This document shows positions 55,839-64,000 of a stretch of 64,000 bases of DNA, in pieces. Made by a program: the position numbers and the translations under genes. The first letter of the stretch is position 1. Every line of letters begins with the position of its first letter. This stretch comes from Pseudomonas beijingensis (GTDB taxonomy: Bacteria; Pseudomonadota; Gammaproteobacteria; Pseudomonadales; Pseudomonadaceae), in the NCBI RefSeq assembly GCF_030687295.1, contig NZ_CP117425.1, positions 1,864,001 through 1,928,000 of the forward strand, written 5' to 3'. The notes beneath the pieces are model-generated. The model worked only from the letters and a program-made list of their open reading frames with translations, was not told where the DNA came from and did no database searches.

Positions 55839-57292
55839 CGGCGGTCTCCCTGCTGGTTCAGGTGTTCGCTGGCCAGGTCATGCAATGAGCGGGCGGCGGG
55901 TTTGGGGGCGCTGTGGTTCTGGGTCCATGGGCCGACGTTTTTCGGTGTCAGGGCACGCAGGCGCGTGGCGAGGAAACCGAACAGCCGGTACAACCGTGGC
56001 GAACTGTTGAGCCGGGCCCAGGCATTCCAGATGAAGCGTTCCTTGGCTGAATATTTGCTGCCTTGGCCGCGCATTACTTGGTTCGGGCTGTCCGGTGCCT
56101 TGACGTTTTCTTCGCGCAGCCGCCGCAGCAGGGCGGGGATCGGGATTTTCACCGGGCACACTTCACCGCAGGCGCCGCACAGCGAAGAGGCGCTGGGGTG
56201 GTCTGGGACTTTGGCCAGGCCGACCATGTGCGGCGTGATGATTTTTCCGATAGGTCCCGGGTAAACCTCGCCGTAGGCATGACCGCCGATTCGGGTATAG
56301 ACCGGGCAATGATTCATACAAGCGCCGCAGCGGATGCAGTTCAGGGTCTGGCGCAATTCGCTGTCGGCAAACGCCTGGCTGCGACCGTTGTCCAGCAGCA
56401 CCAGGTGGACTTCCTGGGGACCGTCCAGTTCGTTGGCCTTGCGCGGGCCGGAGATCATGTTGACGTAGGTGGTGATGGGCTGGCCGAGGGCCGAACGGGT
56501 CAGCAGCGACAGTAGCGGCACGACATCGCGCAGGTTCTCCACGACTTTTTCGATGCCGGTCACGGCGATGTGCACTGGCGGCACGGTGGTGGACATCCGC
56601 CCGTTGCCTTCGTTTTCCACCAGCAACAGCGTGCCGGTTTCGGCGACGGCGAAGTTGACGCCCGAGACGCCGACGTCGGCCTCGAAGAATTTCTGCCGCA
56701 ATACCTTGCGACCGATCTGAATGAGTTGGTCAACGTCCTTGGTGTACTCCACGCCGAGTTTGTCGTGGAACAAGGACGCGACCTGACCGGCGTTCTTGTG
56801 GATCGCCGGCATAATGATGTGTGAAGGCTTCTCGTGATCGAGCTGGACGATGTACTCCCCCATGTCGGATTCGAGACATTCAATGTCCCGAGCCTCGAGG
56901 AAATGGTTCATCTCCATCTCTTCGCTGACCATCGATTTGCCCTTGATCACTTGCCGCGCCTCGTGAGCGCGGATGATCGAGAGGACGATGCCATTGGCTT
57001 CGTCCACCGTCTCCGCCCAGTGTACGTTCACACCGTTGCGGGTCAGGTTGGTTTCAAGTTGCTCGAGCAGGTCGGGCAGCTTGGATAACGCGCGGGCGCG
57101 GACGGCATTGCCGAGCACTCGCAGGTGTTCTCTTTCGTGGGCATCGCTGAAAGACGTTGCCCGTTTGGTCATCAGTGAATCCATCGCGCTGCGAAAGTTG
57201 TTTCGCAGTTGCGTGTCGTCCAAAGCCTTGTGGGCCCGGGCGCGAAAATCTTCCTGCACATCTACAGTCGGGATCAGCGTCGGCGTGCTCAT
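55835..57292 (-). CDS. lutB: L-lactate utilisation iron-sulfur protein LutB
   Basis: The 485-residue LutB/YkgF protein has an N-terminal LUD domain (GVSGVNFAVAETGTLLLVEN, then MISGPRKANELDGPQEVHLV) followed by two 4Fe-4S clusters, CIRCGACMNHCPVY around residue 325 and CGACGEVCPVKIPI around 375, and a C-terminal tail. It transfers electrons from L-lactate within LutABC. ATGA overlaps link it to lutA and lutC. Confidence 0.95.
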   Translation of the reverse strand: MSTPTLIPTVDVQEDFRARAHKALDDTQLRNNFRSAMDSLMTKRATSFSDAHEREHLRVLGNAVRARALSKLPDLLEQLETNLTRNGVNVHWAETVDEANGIVLSIIRAHEARQVIKGKSMVSEEMEMNHFLEARDIECLESDMGEYIVQLDHEKPSHIIMPAIHKNAGQVASLFHDKLGVEYTKDVDQLIQIGRKVLRQKFFEADVGVSGVNFAVAETGTLLLVENEGNGRMSTTVPPVHIAVTGIEKVVENLRDVVPLLSLLTRSALGQPITTYVNMISGPRKANELDGPQEVHLVLLDNGRSQAFADSELRQTLNCIRCGACMNHCPVYTRIGGHAYGEVYPGPIGKIITPHMVGLAKVPDHPSASSLCGACGEVCPVKIPIPALLRRLREENVKAPDSPNQVMRGQGSKYSAKERFIWNAWARLNSSPRLYRLFGFLATRLRALTPKNVGPWTQNHSAPKPAARSLHDLASEHLNQQGDRR

Positions 57293-58113
57293 GCGACACC
57301 TCCGCTACGCTGCCAGAGGAAGCTCGCCAGATGCTGGCCGCGTAACGCTTCCTGCTGTTTTTCCAGCGCGCCGTTGATGTTCATCAAGCAACCGCAGTCG
57401 GCACTGATGATCTTGTGCGCACCGGATTCCTTCAGCGCCCGGGTCTTGTCGGCCACCATCGCGCCGGAAATATCCGGCATGCGAACGCTGAACGTCCCAC
57501 CAAAGCCACAGCACTCGCTTTCGTGGCTGTGTTCGACGCGCTCCACATTGCGTAGCTGTGCCAATAACGCGCGGCCATGCAGGTGGGTATTCATTTCACG
57601 CCGTGCCGAGCAGGACGTGTGCAACGCAATTTTCACCGGCTCGCCGCTGTCCTGCAGCTGCACTTTGCAGACAAACAGCAGGAATTCGGCCAATTCATAG
57701 GTCCGGGCCGCCAGGGCCTGGACCTGTTTGAGCGTGTCGGGCTCATCCTTGAACAGGTCGGCGTAATGCTCGCGCAGCATGCCTGCGCAGGAGCCCGAGG
57801 GCACCACCACTGGATAATCGCCGGCAAACAGGGCCAGTTGCGCCCGAGCTACCGTCCGCGCCTGCTCGGTGTACCCCGAGGTGTAGGCCGGTTGGCCGCA
57901 GCAACTTTGCCCTTGTGGGTACTCCACCCGGATCCCTTCGCGCTCCAGCAGGTGAATGGCATCCATCCCGGCTTCGGGATAGAACAGGTCCACCACACAC
58001 GTTCCGAACAGGTAGACCCGTGGCGGTTTTTCGCTGGGGTACTGCCGAGGCTCGGGCAAGGGCGGGGCGACTCGGGTCGCGTTCGGTACGGCGTTGTAAA
58101 AAAGCTCGCTCAT
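57289..58113 (-). CDS. lutA: L-lactate utilisation protein LutA (CCG domain)
   Basis: The 274-residue protein carries two CCG (cysteine-rich) domains: CCGQPAYTSGY near residue 92 and CCGFGGTFSVRMPD near 210, each preceded by upstream cysteines (GTCVVDLF, HTSCSARREM) that complete the non-cubane Fe-S site. It is the LutA/YkgE subunit of the L-lactate dehydrogenase. It starts 150 bases after lldP and overlaps lutB by four bases. Confidence 0.94.
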   Translation of the reverse strand: MSELFYNAVPNATRVAPPLPEPRQYPSEKPPRVYLFGTCVVDLFYPEAGMDAIHLLEREGIRVEYPQGQSCCGQPAYTSGYTEQARTVARAQLALFAGDYPVVVPSGSCAGMLREHYADLFKDEPDTLKQVQALAARTYELAEFLLFVCKVQLQDSGEPVKIALHTSCSARREMNTHLHGRALLAQLRNVERVEHSHESECCGFGGTFSVRMPDISGAMVADKTRALKESGAHKIISADCGCLMNINGALEKQQEALRGQHLASFLWQRSGGVA

Positions 58114-58263
58114 CAGGCGTGTCTCCGGGTGGTCCCGGTTATCCGTCCGCTGAGGCTGCTGAATATAGCCAGGAAATCTTTCAGCAGCCTTGCAGACCCG
58201 GTTGTGAATAGCAGACGCCGAATCAGGGTTCGGCGTCGGTTTTTCCAGTATCGCGTGTAGGAC

Positions 58264-59958
58264 TTAATGAACCAGCATGCCGGTAAACCAGTAGGCCTGG
58301 GCCAACGTGATCAGGCCGACAATCGTTGCAAAGAATAGGCTGTGTTTGAGGGTGAAACGGAACAGATCCGATTCCTTGCCCACCAGCCCGGTCGCCGCGC
58401 AGGCCACCGCGATCGATTGTGGCGAAATCATCTTGCCGGTCACGCCGCCGCTGGTGTTCGCCGCGACGAGCAAGGTGTCGTTGACGCCGATCTGGTGCGC
58501 GGTGGTGGCTTGCAGCGAGCTGAACAGCGCGTTGGACGAGGTATCGGAACCGGTCAGGAACACGCCCAGCCAACCCAGGAACGGCGAGAAGAATGGGAAC
58601 GCCGCGCCCGTGCCGGCCAGCACCAGTGCCATGGTCGAGGACATGCCCGAGTAGTTGGTGACGAAGGCGAAGGCCAGCACCATGCCGATGGACAGAATCG
58701 GCCAGCGCAGTTCGTAGAAGGTCTCTTTTAAAGTGGTAAGACCAGTTTTAAGGTTGATCTTCAACACCAGCATCGAGATCAAGGCCGAGAAGAAAATCGC
58801 CGTGCCGGTAGCGGAAATCGGATCAAGCTTGAAGACCGCCGGGATGGCTGTTGGATTGACCACGATCGGCGCGACCTTGATCACCATCTGGTCCAGGTGC
58901 GGGATGGCGAAGTTGAACACCCAGCCGTACATGGAGCCGCCGGCGGCGAACATCGCCTTGAACGGTTTCAGGGTCCAGATTGTTACCAGCACAGTGAGGA
59001 TCAGGAACGGCGACCAGGCCTTGATAATTTCCCCCAGGCTGTAGGGCGAAACCACGGTGCTGCGCGGCTGACCGAAACCGCCGACGCTGGCGGTGACCGT
59101 TGCGCTGGAAGTGGCGCCAGCAATCTGGGCACCTGCGCTGCGCTTGGGCTGCCAGACTTTCAAAAACAGGGTCAGGGAAATCAGGCTGGCCAGGGCCGAG
59201 GTGATGTCCGGCAGTTCGGGGCCGATGAAGTTGGAGGTGAAGTACTGGGTGATGGCGAAGCTCAAACCGGCCACCAGTGCTGCTGGCCAGGTTTCCCGCA
59301 CGCCGCGCAGGCCGTCCATCATGAACACCAACCAGAACGGCACGAACAGCGACAGCAGTGGCAACTGGCGACCGGTCATGGCGCCGATCTTGAACGCATC
59401 GATCCCGGTGACCTGGCCGGCCACGATGATCGGGATACCCAACGCGCCGAACGCCACCGGGGCGGTGTTGGCGATCAGGCACAAGCCGGCGGCGTACAGA
59501 GGGTTGAAACCCAGGCCGACCAGCAGCGCGGCGGTGATCGCCACCGGCGCACCGAAACCGGCGGCACCTTCCAGGAATGCGCCGAAGCAAAAGCCGATCA
59601 ACAGCACTTGCAGGCGTTGGTCGTCGGTAATCGACAGCACCGAGCTGCGGATCACTTCGAACTGGCCGCTCTTGACCGTCAGTTTGTAGAGAAACACCGC
59701 GGCGACGATGATCCAGGCGATGGGCCACAAGCCATAGGCAAAACCATAACCGGCAGCGGCAAAGGCCATGTCGGCGGGCATTTGGAACGCAAAGATCGCC
59801 ACGGCAATCGCCAGGGCCAGGGTGATGCTGCCGGCCACGTGCCCCTTGAGGCGAAACACCGCCAGGGCCAGGAAGAAAAACACGATGGGAATAACGGCCG
59901 CGAGTGCGGACAAGCCGAGGCTGCCGAGCGGGCTGTAGAGCTGTTGCCAGGTTTGCAT
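58264..59958 (-). CDS. lldP: L-lactate permease
   Basis: The 564-residue integral membrane protein of the LctP family begins [20 protein letters not shown]. It contains the family segments [40 protein letters not shown] and [20 protein letters not shown], with the usual 12-14 helices. It imports L- and D-lactate (and glycolate) with protons. It is the first gene of the lactate operon, divergent from lldR. Confidence 0.96.
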   Translation of the reverse strand: MQTWQQLYSPLGSLGLSALAAVIPIVFFFLALAVFRLKGHVAGSITLALAIAVAIFAFQMPADMAFAAAGYGFAYGLWPIAWIIVAAVFLYKLTVKSGQFEVIRSSVLSITDDQRLQVLLIGFCFGAFLEGAAGFGAPVAITAALLVGLGFNPLYAAGLCLIANTAPVAFGALGIPIIVAGQVTGIDAFKIGAMTGRQLPLLSLFVPFWLVFMMDGLRGVRETWPAALVAGLSFAITQYFTSNFIGPELPDITSALASLISLTLFLKVWQPKRSAGAQIAGATSSATVTASVGGFGQPRSTVVSPYSLGEIIKAWSPFLILTVLVTIWTLKPFKAMFAAGGSMYGWVFNFAIPHLDQMVIKVAPIVVNPTAIPAVFKLDPISATGTAIFFSALISMLVLKINLKTGLTTLKETFYELRWPILSIGMVLAFAFVTNYSGMSSTMALVLAGTGAAFPFFSPFLGWLGVFLTGSDTSSNALFSSLQATTAHQIGVNDTLLVAANTSGGVTGKMISPQSIAVACAATGLVGKESDLFRFTLKHSLFFATIVGLITLAQAYWFTGMLVH

Positions 59959-60010
59959 AGTGGGTGGGCCCCTAATTGTTGTTGGTCAGGCACTGGTCAG
60001 CGCTTTGGTT

Positions 60011-60027
60011 AATTGGTAATACCAATT
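60011..60027. promoter_or_regulatory. LldR operator-like palindrome
   Basis: The perfect palindrome aattggta-a-taccaatt, with a core fitting the FadR-subfamily consensus TGGTnnnACCA, lies between lldP and lldR. It is probably where LldR represses the lactate operon; lactate would release it. Confidence 0.75.
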
Positions 60028-60220
60028 TACAATCGCTGTTGGCTAGGGTAAAAGCCTTGGTTGTCGTGTGTCAATTTGCCGCCCTGAAACTTTCGTCGAA
60101 TAAGCGGTGCAGAGGGCATCTGATCCGTTGGCATAAACGGCTTTTGGTGGGTGTGGACGCGGCCCGGATGGGCCAGAATAGAGAGCCCGGCGAGTCGTCG
60201 GGATCGCGGAGAATCGAGTT

Positions 60221-60988
60221 ATGGGGTTTGATCAGATTCGTCAGCGCCGTTTGTCTGACGATATTGTCGAGCGGCTTGAAGGCATGATCCTTGAGGGCAC
60301 GCTGAAGTCGGGCGAGCGGCTGCCCGCCGAGCGGACCCTGGCCGAGCAGTTCGGCGTGTCACGCCCTTCGTTGCGTGAGGCGATCCAGAAGCTGACGGCC
60401 AAAGGTTTGTTGATCAGTCGCCAGGGCGGCGGCAACTATGTGGTGGAGTCACTGGGCTCGACGTTCAGTGATCCGCTGCTGCAACTGCTGGAAAGCAATC
60501 CTGAGGCGCAACGGGATTTGTTGGAGTTCCGCCATACGCTGGAAGCGTCCTGTGCCTACTACGCGGCGCTACGAGCTACGGATGTGGATCGCGAGCGACT
60601 GACGGCGGCTTTCGATGAGCTGCAGGATTGCTACTCGCGGCACGACGAAGTCAGCCGGGCCGAGGAGGGCGCAGCGGATGCGCGGTTCCATCTGGCGATT
60701 GCCGAGGCCAGTCATAACGCGGTGTTGCTGCACACCATTCGCGGGCTGTTCGATCTGCTCAAGCGCAACGTGGTGACCAACATCGGTGGCATGTACAAAC
60801 AGCGCAGCGAAACCCGCGACATGCTGATCAGCCAGCACCGAGAGTTGTATCAAGCCATTATGGAAGGGCAGGCCGAGCAGGCGCGGGAAGTGTCCAGCCG
60901 ACATATCTTGTACGTGCAGGAGGTCTTGGAAGAGGTACGCCAGGAAGTGCAGCGGGTGGCGCGGGCGGAGCGGCGCAAGGGGATGTAA
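60221..60988 (+). CDS. lldR: FadR-family lactate regulator LldR
   Basis: The 255-residue protein has a GntR-type N-terminal winged helix (LKSGERLPAERTLAEQFGVS, then RPSLREAIQKL) and a C-terminal all-helical FCD effector domain with metal-binding pattern (HTLEASCAYYAALR, DARFHLAIAEASHNAV, QHRELYQAI). It is divergent from lldP with the palindrome at 60,011 in the shared promoter. LldR represses lactate genes in the absence of lactate; PdhR-type relatives are the alternative. Confidence 0.93.
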   Translation: MGFDQIRQRRLSDDIVERLEGMILEGTLKSGERLPAERTLAEQFGVSRPSLREAIQKLTAKGLLISRQGGGNYVVESLGSTFSDPLLQLLESNPEAQRDLLEFRHTLEASCAYYAALRATDVDRERLTAAFDELQDCYSRHDEVSRAEEGAADARFHLAIAEASHNAVLLHTIRGLFDLLKRNVVTNIGGMYKQRSETRDMLISQHRELYQAIMEGQAEQAREVSSRHILYVQEVLEEVRQEVQRVARAERRKGM

Positions 60989-61000
60989 TCGTGCCCGCGC

Positions 61001-61215
61001 TCCCACATTGGATCTTCAGTGAACACAGGATATGTGTATTGCCGGGATCTGGGTGGGAGCGAGCTTGCTCGCGATAGCGGTCTGCCTGACACATCAATTT
61101 TTGGATGTGTCGACGCCATCGCGAGCAAGCTCGCTCCCACATTGGATCTTCAGTGAACACAGGATATGTGTATTACCGGGATCTGGGTGGGAGCGGGCTT
61201 GCTCGCGAAAGCGGC
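61001..61215. repeat. REP-type palindromes within a 134-bp tandem duplication
   Basis: A segment beginning tcccacattggatcttcagt at 61,001 recurs at 61,135, each followed by tgggagcg(a/g)gcttgctcgcga. The second box faces an inverted copy (tcgcgagcaagctcgctccca) at 61,119. These are typical Pseudomonas REP/BIME sequences, here downstream of convergent lldR and smpB. Confidence 0.8.
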
Positions 61216-61230
61216 CTCAAGGCGAAAGAA

Positions 61231-61713
61231 TCAGTCTTCCTTGCCCTTGTTGCGCACCGCGCGCTGCAACTCGCGACCAGCGTCGCGTTCGCGCTCGGTA
61301 TCGCGCTTGTCGTATTCCTTCTTGCCTTTGCCCAGGGCAATTTCGCACTTGATCAAGTGCTTGCTCCAGTACAGTGACGTGCAGACGCAGGTGTAGCCCT
61401 TCTGCTGCACAGACGCGAAGAGTTTTTCCAGCTCGCGTTTGTTCAGCAGCAGTTTGCGCGAGCGCGTCGGGTCGGCGATCACATGGGTGCTGGCGGTGGT
61501 CAGCGGCGTAAAATGACTGCCCAGCAGCCAGGCTTCGCCGTCCTTGAGCAGCACATAGCTGTCGACCAGTTGCGCCTTGCCGGCACGCAAGCTCTTTACT
61601 TCCCAGCCGGCCAGGACCATGCCAGCCTCGAAACGTTGTTCGATGAAGTAATCGTGTCGCGCCTTTTTGTTTTGCGCGATGGTCCCTGTGGGGTGTTTCT
61701 TCTGTTTAGCCAT
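61231..61713 (-). CDS. smpB: SsrA-binding protein SmpB
   Basis: The 160-residue SmpB starts [20 protein letters not shown]. It has the beta-barrel core ([37 protein letters not shown]) and the basic C-terminal tail ([20 protein letters not shown]) that enters the ribosomal mRNA channel. It binds tmRNA, whose gene lies 9.4 kb away on the same strand. The frame stays open upstream to 62,985 only because it is antisense to the symporter; the true start is at 61713. Confidence 0.97.
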   Translation of the reverse strand: MAKQKKHPTGTIAQNKKARHDYFIEQRFEAGMVLAGWEVKSLRAGKAQLVDSYVLLKDGEAWLLGSHFTPLTTASTHVIADPTRSRKLLLNKRELEKLFASVQQKGYTCVCTSLYWSKHLIKCEIALGKGKKEYDKRDTERERDAGRELQRAVRNKGKED

Positions 61714-61830
61714 AGGGGCGGCATTATAGGCAGTTGCGTGCGTGTCGGCTACGGTGAAGCTGCGTGCTTGAGCACGTTGAGTGAATCCCGGACAATGCGG
61801 CCTCTTTTTCGAACGCTGGGCGTGATCACG

Positions 61831-63234
61831 ATGTCGACAGACAAGGTTTCTGTCCACGGCAGTTGGGCTAGCCGCTGGGTCTTTATATTCGCTGCAACCG
61901 GTTCGGCGGTGGGGTTGGGCAGTATCTGGAAATTTCCCTACATGGTCGGCGTCTACGGTGGCGGCGCCTTTGTATTGATGTTCCTGGCGTGCATTGCGCT
62001 CATCGGTGCGCCGGTGATGCTGGCCGAAACCCTGATTGGTCGTCGTGCCCGGCAGAGCCCGGCCAACGCCTTGAAGGTGCTGGCAGTGGCGGCAGGGCAT
62101 TCGCCCAAGTGGTCGTGGGGCGCGTTCGCCGGGATGATCACGGCGTTGCTGATCCTGTCGTTCTACAGCGTGGTCGGCGGCTGGTCGCTGGACTACATCA
62201 TCGACATGGGGCGTGGGGATTTTCAAGGCGTGACGCCCGATCAGGTCGGCGCCTACTTCGGCAACGTGATCGCCGATCCCTGGAGGCTGACCCTCTGGCA
62301 CACGATTTTCATGGTCCTCTCGGCGGTGGTGATTGCCCGGGGCGTCGTGGCCGGGCTTGAGCGCAGCCTGCGGATCATGATGCCGTTGCTGTTCGTGATG
62401 ATCCTGGTATTGCTGGGCTACAGCATGACTACCGGGCATTTCATGGAAGGCGTGCATTTCATGTTCGACTTCCAGCCGGAGAAAGTCCTGGACGGGCTGC
62501 TGCCGGCCATGGGGCATGCGTTCTTCTCCCTGAGCGTCGGGGTCGGTTCGATCATGATCTACGGCGCCTACATGCCCAAGAACGCCTCCCTGACCCGAAC
62601 CGTTGTCGGCGTCGCGCTGCTGGACACCTTCGTGTCGCTGCTGGCGGGTGTGGCATTGTTTCCGATTGTGTTCGCCGCTGGCCTGAACCCCAGTGAAGGA
62701 CCAGGACTGATGTTTGTCAGCCTGCCATTTGCCTTTGGCAGCATGGCGTTCGGCCAAGTGATGGGCGTGGTGTTTTTCCTCCTGGTGGCCATCGCGGCCT
62801 GGAGTTCGGCCATTTCCCTGCTGGAGCCCATGGTGGCCTATCTGGTCGAAAGGACCCGCCTCAGCCGTGCCTGGGTGACTTTCTGGTTGGCTTTCACCTG
62901 CTGGTTTGTCGGCCTGGGCACGGTGTTTTCCTTCAATATATGGAAGCAGGCAAAGTTTTTCGTGAACGAAGACGGGCTGTTCCATCTCTACCAGTGGGGA
63001 GCAACCGGGGGGCTGGACTTCTTCGGCGTGATTGATTTCTTCACGTCACGGATCATGTTGCCACTGGGTGGTTTGTGTTTCGTGGTGTTTGCAGGATGGA
63101 TCATGGGGCGTGAAGCTGTGCGCGATGAACTGTCGCTGCGCAACCCTGTATTGTTCGCCTTGAGCCTGTTCTTGATGCGCTACGTGGCGCCCATCGGCAT
63201 TCTCGTAGTGTTTGCCGCTCAGCTGTGGAAGTGA
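61831..63234 (+). CDS. Sodium-dependent transporter (SNF/NSS family)
   Basis: This 467-residue neurotransmitter:sodium symporter homologue is of the LeuT type. The TM1 signature is [20 protein letters not shown], followed by [20 protein letters not shown]; the TM6 region is [20 protein letters not shown]. About 11-12 helices are expected. It probably imports an amino acid with sodium; the substrate is unknown. The ATG at 61831 gives the family's usual start ([18 protein letters not shown]); the open frame upstream is non-coding. It is divergent from smpB. Confidence 0.92.
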   Translation: MSTDKVSVHGSWASRWVFIFAATGSAVGLGSIWKFPYMVGVYGGGAFVLMFLACIALIGAPVMLAETLIGRRARQSPANALKVLAVAAGHSPKWSWGAFAGMITALLILSFYSVVGGWSLDYIIDMGRGDFQGVTPDQVGAYFGNVIADPWRLTLWHTIFMVLSAVVIARGVVAGLERSLRIMMPLLFVMILVLLGYSMTTGHFMEGVHFMFDFQPEKVLDGLLPAMGHAFFSLSVGVGSIMIYGAYMPKNASLTRTVVGVALLDTFVSLLAGVALFPIVFAAGLNPSEGPGLMFVSLPFAFGSMAFGQVMGVVFFLLVAIAAWSSAISLLEPMVAYLVERTRLSRAWVTFWLAFTCWFVGLGTVFSFNIWKQAKFFVNEDGLFHLYQWGATGGLDFFGVIDFFTSRIMLPLGGLCFVVFAGWIMGREAVRDELSLRNPVLFALSLFLMRYVAPIGILVVFAAQLWK

Positions 63235-63241
63235 CGCTTAC

Positions 63242-63685
63242 ATGACGACACACATTCAACGTTCGGCCTTGCTGCCCTATCCGGCGCAGGCGCTGTATGA
63301 CCTGGTCAACGATGTGGCGAGCTATCCGGAGTTTTTGCCGTGGTGCTCATCCGCCGAGGTGTTGGAGAGTTCTGATACCCATATGCGCGCCAGCCTCAAC
63401 ATTGCCAAGGGCGGCTTGAGCCAGCGCTTCGTCACGCGTAATACGCTGGTGCCGGGGCAATCCATCGAAATGAACCTGGAAGAGGGGCCCTTCAATCAGC
63501 TCCACGGCGTCTGGGTGTTCAAGCCTCTGGGCGAAAAAGCCTGCAAGATCAGCCTGGACCTGTCGTTCGACTACGCCGGCCCGCTGGTACGCGCGACGTT
63601 GGGGCCGCTGTTCAATCAGGCCGCCAATACCCTGGTCGACGCGTTCTGCCAGCGGGCCAAGCAGAATGCAGAGCTCAAGCGTTGA
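63242..63685 (+). CDS. ratA: RatA/COQ10-family START-domain protein
   Basis: The 147-residue START/SRPBCC protein begins MTTHIQRSALLPYPAQALYD and contains the conserved LVNDVASYPEFLPWCSSAEV and LEEGPFNQLHGVWVFKPLGE. The family is annotated as toxin RatA (ribosome association) in E. coli but is also related to ubiquinone-binding Coq10. Position next to rnfH and smpB is the conserved gammaproteobacterial arrangement. ATG at 63242. Confidence 0.92.
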   Translation: MTTHIQRSALLPYPAQALYDLVNDVASYPEFLPWCSSAEVLESSDTHMRASLNIAKGGLSQRFVTRNTLVPGQSIEMNLEEGPFNQLHGVWVFKPLGEKACKISLDLSFDYAGPLVRATLGPLFNQAANTLVDAFCQRAKQNAELKR

Positions 63686-63984
63686 TTGAGATAGAAGTGG
63701 TGTATGCCGCGGTGGATCGCCAGGTCTTGCGCACCTGCGTGGTCCAGGAAGGCACCCGTGTTCGTGCGGCGCTGCTGGGCTCGGGGATTGCAGATGCATT
63801 CCCGGAGCTGGACCTGGCAACTTGCCCGGTGGGGATTTTTGGCAAGGTGGTTGCCGATCCGGATAACCAGGTGGTGCAGGCGGCTGATCGATTGGAGATT
63901 TATCGACCTTTGTTGGCTGATCCGAAGGAAATTCGTCGCCTGCGTGCGGCCAAGGCTGCCCTGGCGCGACAATCGGAGCAATAA
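63682..63984 (+). CDS. rnfH: RnfH-family ubiquitin-like protein
   Basis: The 100-residue protein has a beta-grasp fold: IEIEVVYAAVDRQVLRTCVV, then VGIFGKVVADPDNQVVQAAD and RLEIYRPLLADPKEIRRLRA, which is typical of RnfH/YfjF. It starts with TTG at 63682 (or a near start), overlapping the ratA stop by four bases, so it is translationally coupled. The function is unclear; the family is named for its presence near rnf electron-transport genes in some bacteria. Confidence 0.9.
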   Translation: MIEIEVVYAAVDRQVLRTCVVQEGTRVRAALLGSGIADAFPELDLATCPVGIFGKVVADPDNQVVQAADRLEIYRPLLADPKEIRRLRAAKAALARQSEQ

Positions 63985-64000
63985 CCTGGTCTGAATCGCA

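Noticed and set aside
58897..60012. 371-residue plus-strand open frame
   Set aside because: Antisense to lldP; composition (many Gln, His, Arg, Gly) is typical of a shadow frame.
61001..61215. Possible CRISPR-like direct repeats near smpB
   Set aside because: The repeats are palindromic REP units in a 134-bp duplication, with no regular spacers and no cas genes.
61714..62985. N-terminal extension of the SmpB frame to 62,985
   Set aside because: The extension is antisense to the sodium symporter and low-complexity; SmpB has its canonical start at 61713.

Overview
The window reads as chromosome of a Pseudomonas of the fluorescens group. The evidence is a one-piece tmRNA gene whose tag is ANDENYGQEYAIAA, a lutABC/dld/lldP/lldR lactate locus beside smpB, ratA and rnfH, and short palindromes of the GGGAGCGAGCTTGCTCGCGA type, which are common in that group. 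All functional names are inferred from reading protein motifs; no database search was made.

Left part (1-14,306): the 3' end of leuA faces a two-gene dynamin-like GTPase operon matching the Eleos anti-phage system (leoA plus a leoBC-like gene with an N-terminal lipase-like domain). Next comes a catabolic cluster: a GlxA-type AraC regulator divergent from an amino-acid ABC transporter (binding protein, ATPase, two permeases), an amidase, a DadA-like FAD dehydrogenase and a RidA protein. A RelE/HigB-type toxin with an HTH antitoxin and an operator-like palindrome follows.

Middle part (about 14,340-51,420): a genomic island at the 3' end of ssrA. A 46-bp direct repeat containing the ssrA terminator occurs at 14,945-14,990 and 51,372-51,417. 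Paired TGGAATAC boxes with the same 12-bp period lie just inside each end. The integrase next to ssrA has two frameshifts. A second, truncated integrase lies just outside the left repeat, so two elements were probably inserted in tandem. The cargo is mostly defence-like: two head-to-head CBASS cassettes (CD-NTase plus SLATT membrane effector), a proteasome-like Ntn-hydrolase candidate followed by a zinc metallopeptidase, an unrecognised two-gene operon with a phospholipase-D-like motif, HEPN proteins, DUF4238 proteins, a broken NERD-helicase, a 1,247-residue unknown protein and an AbiEi/AbiEii pair. MobH relaxase, a second integrase, a DUF3987 protein and duplicated small membrane-protein modules are remains of an integrative conjugative element. 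Two copies of a structured leader RNA, with a compensatory base change, precede the small membrane proteins. Several genes are frameshifted or fragmentary.

Right part (51,420-64,000): core chromosome. It holds ssrA, a small secreted protein, the lactate operon (lldP, lutA, lutB, lutC, dld, with divergent lldR and an LldR-like palindrome), a REP-containing repeat, smpB, a sodium symporter, ratA and rnfH. The lactate genes take up lactate and oxidise the L and D forms to pyruvate; ssrA and smpB together rescue stalled ribosomes.
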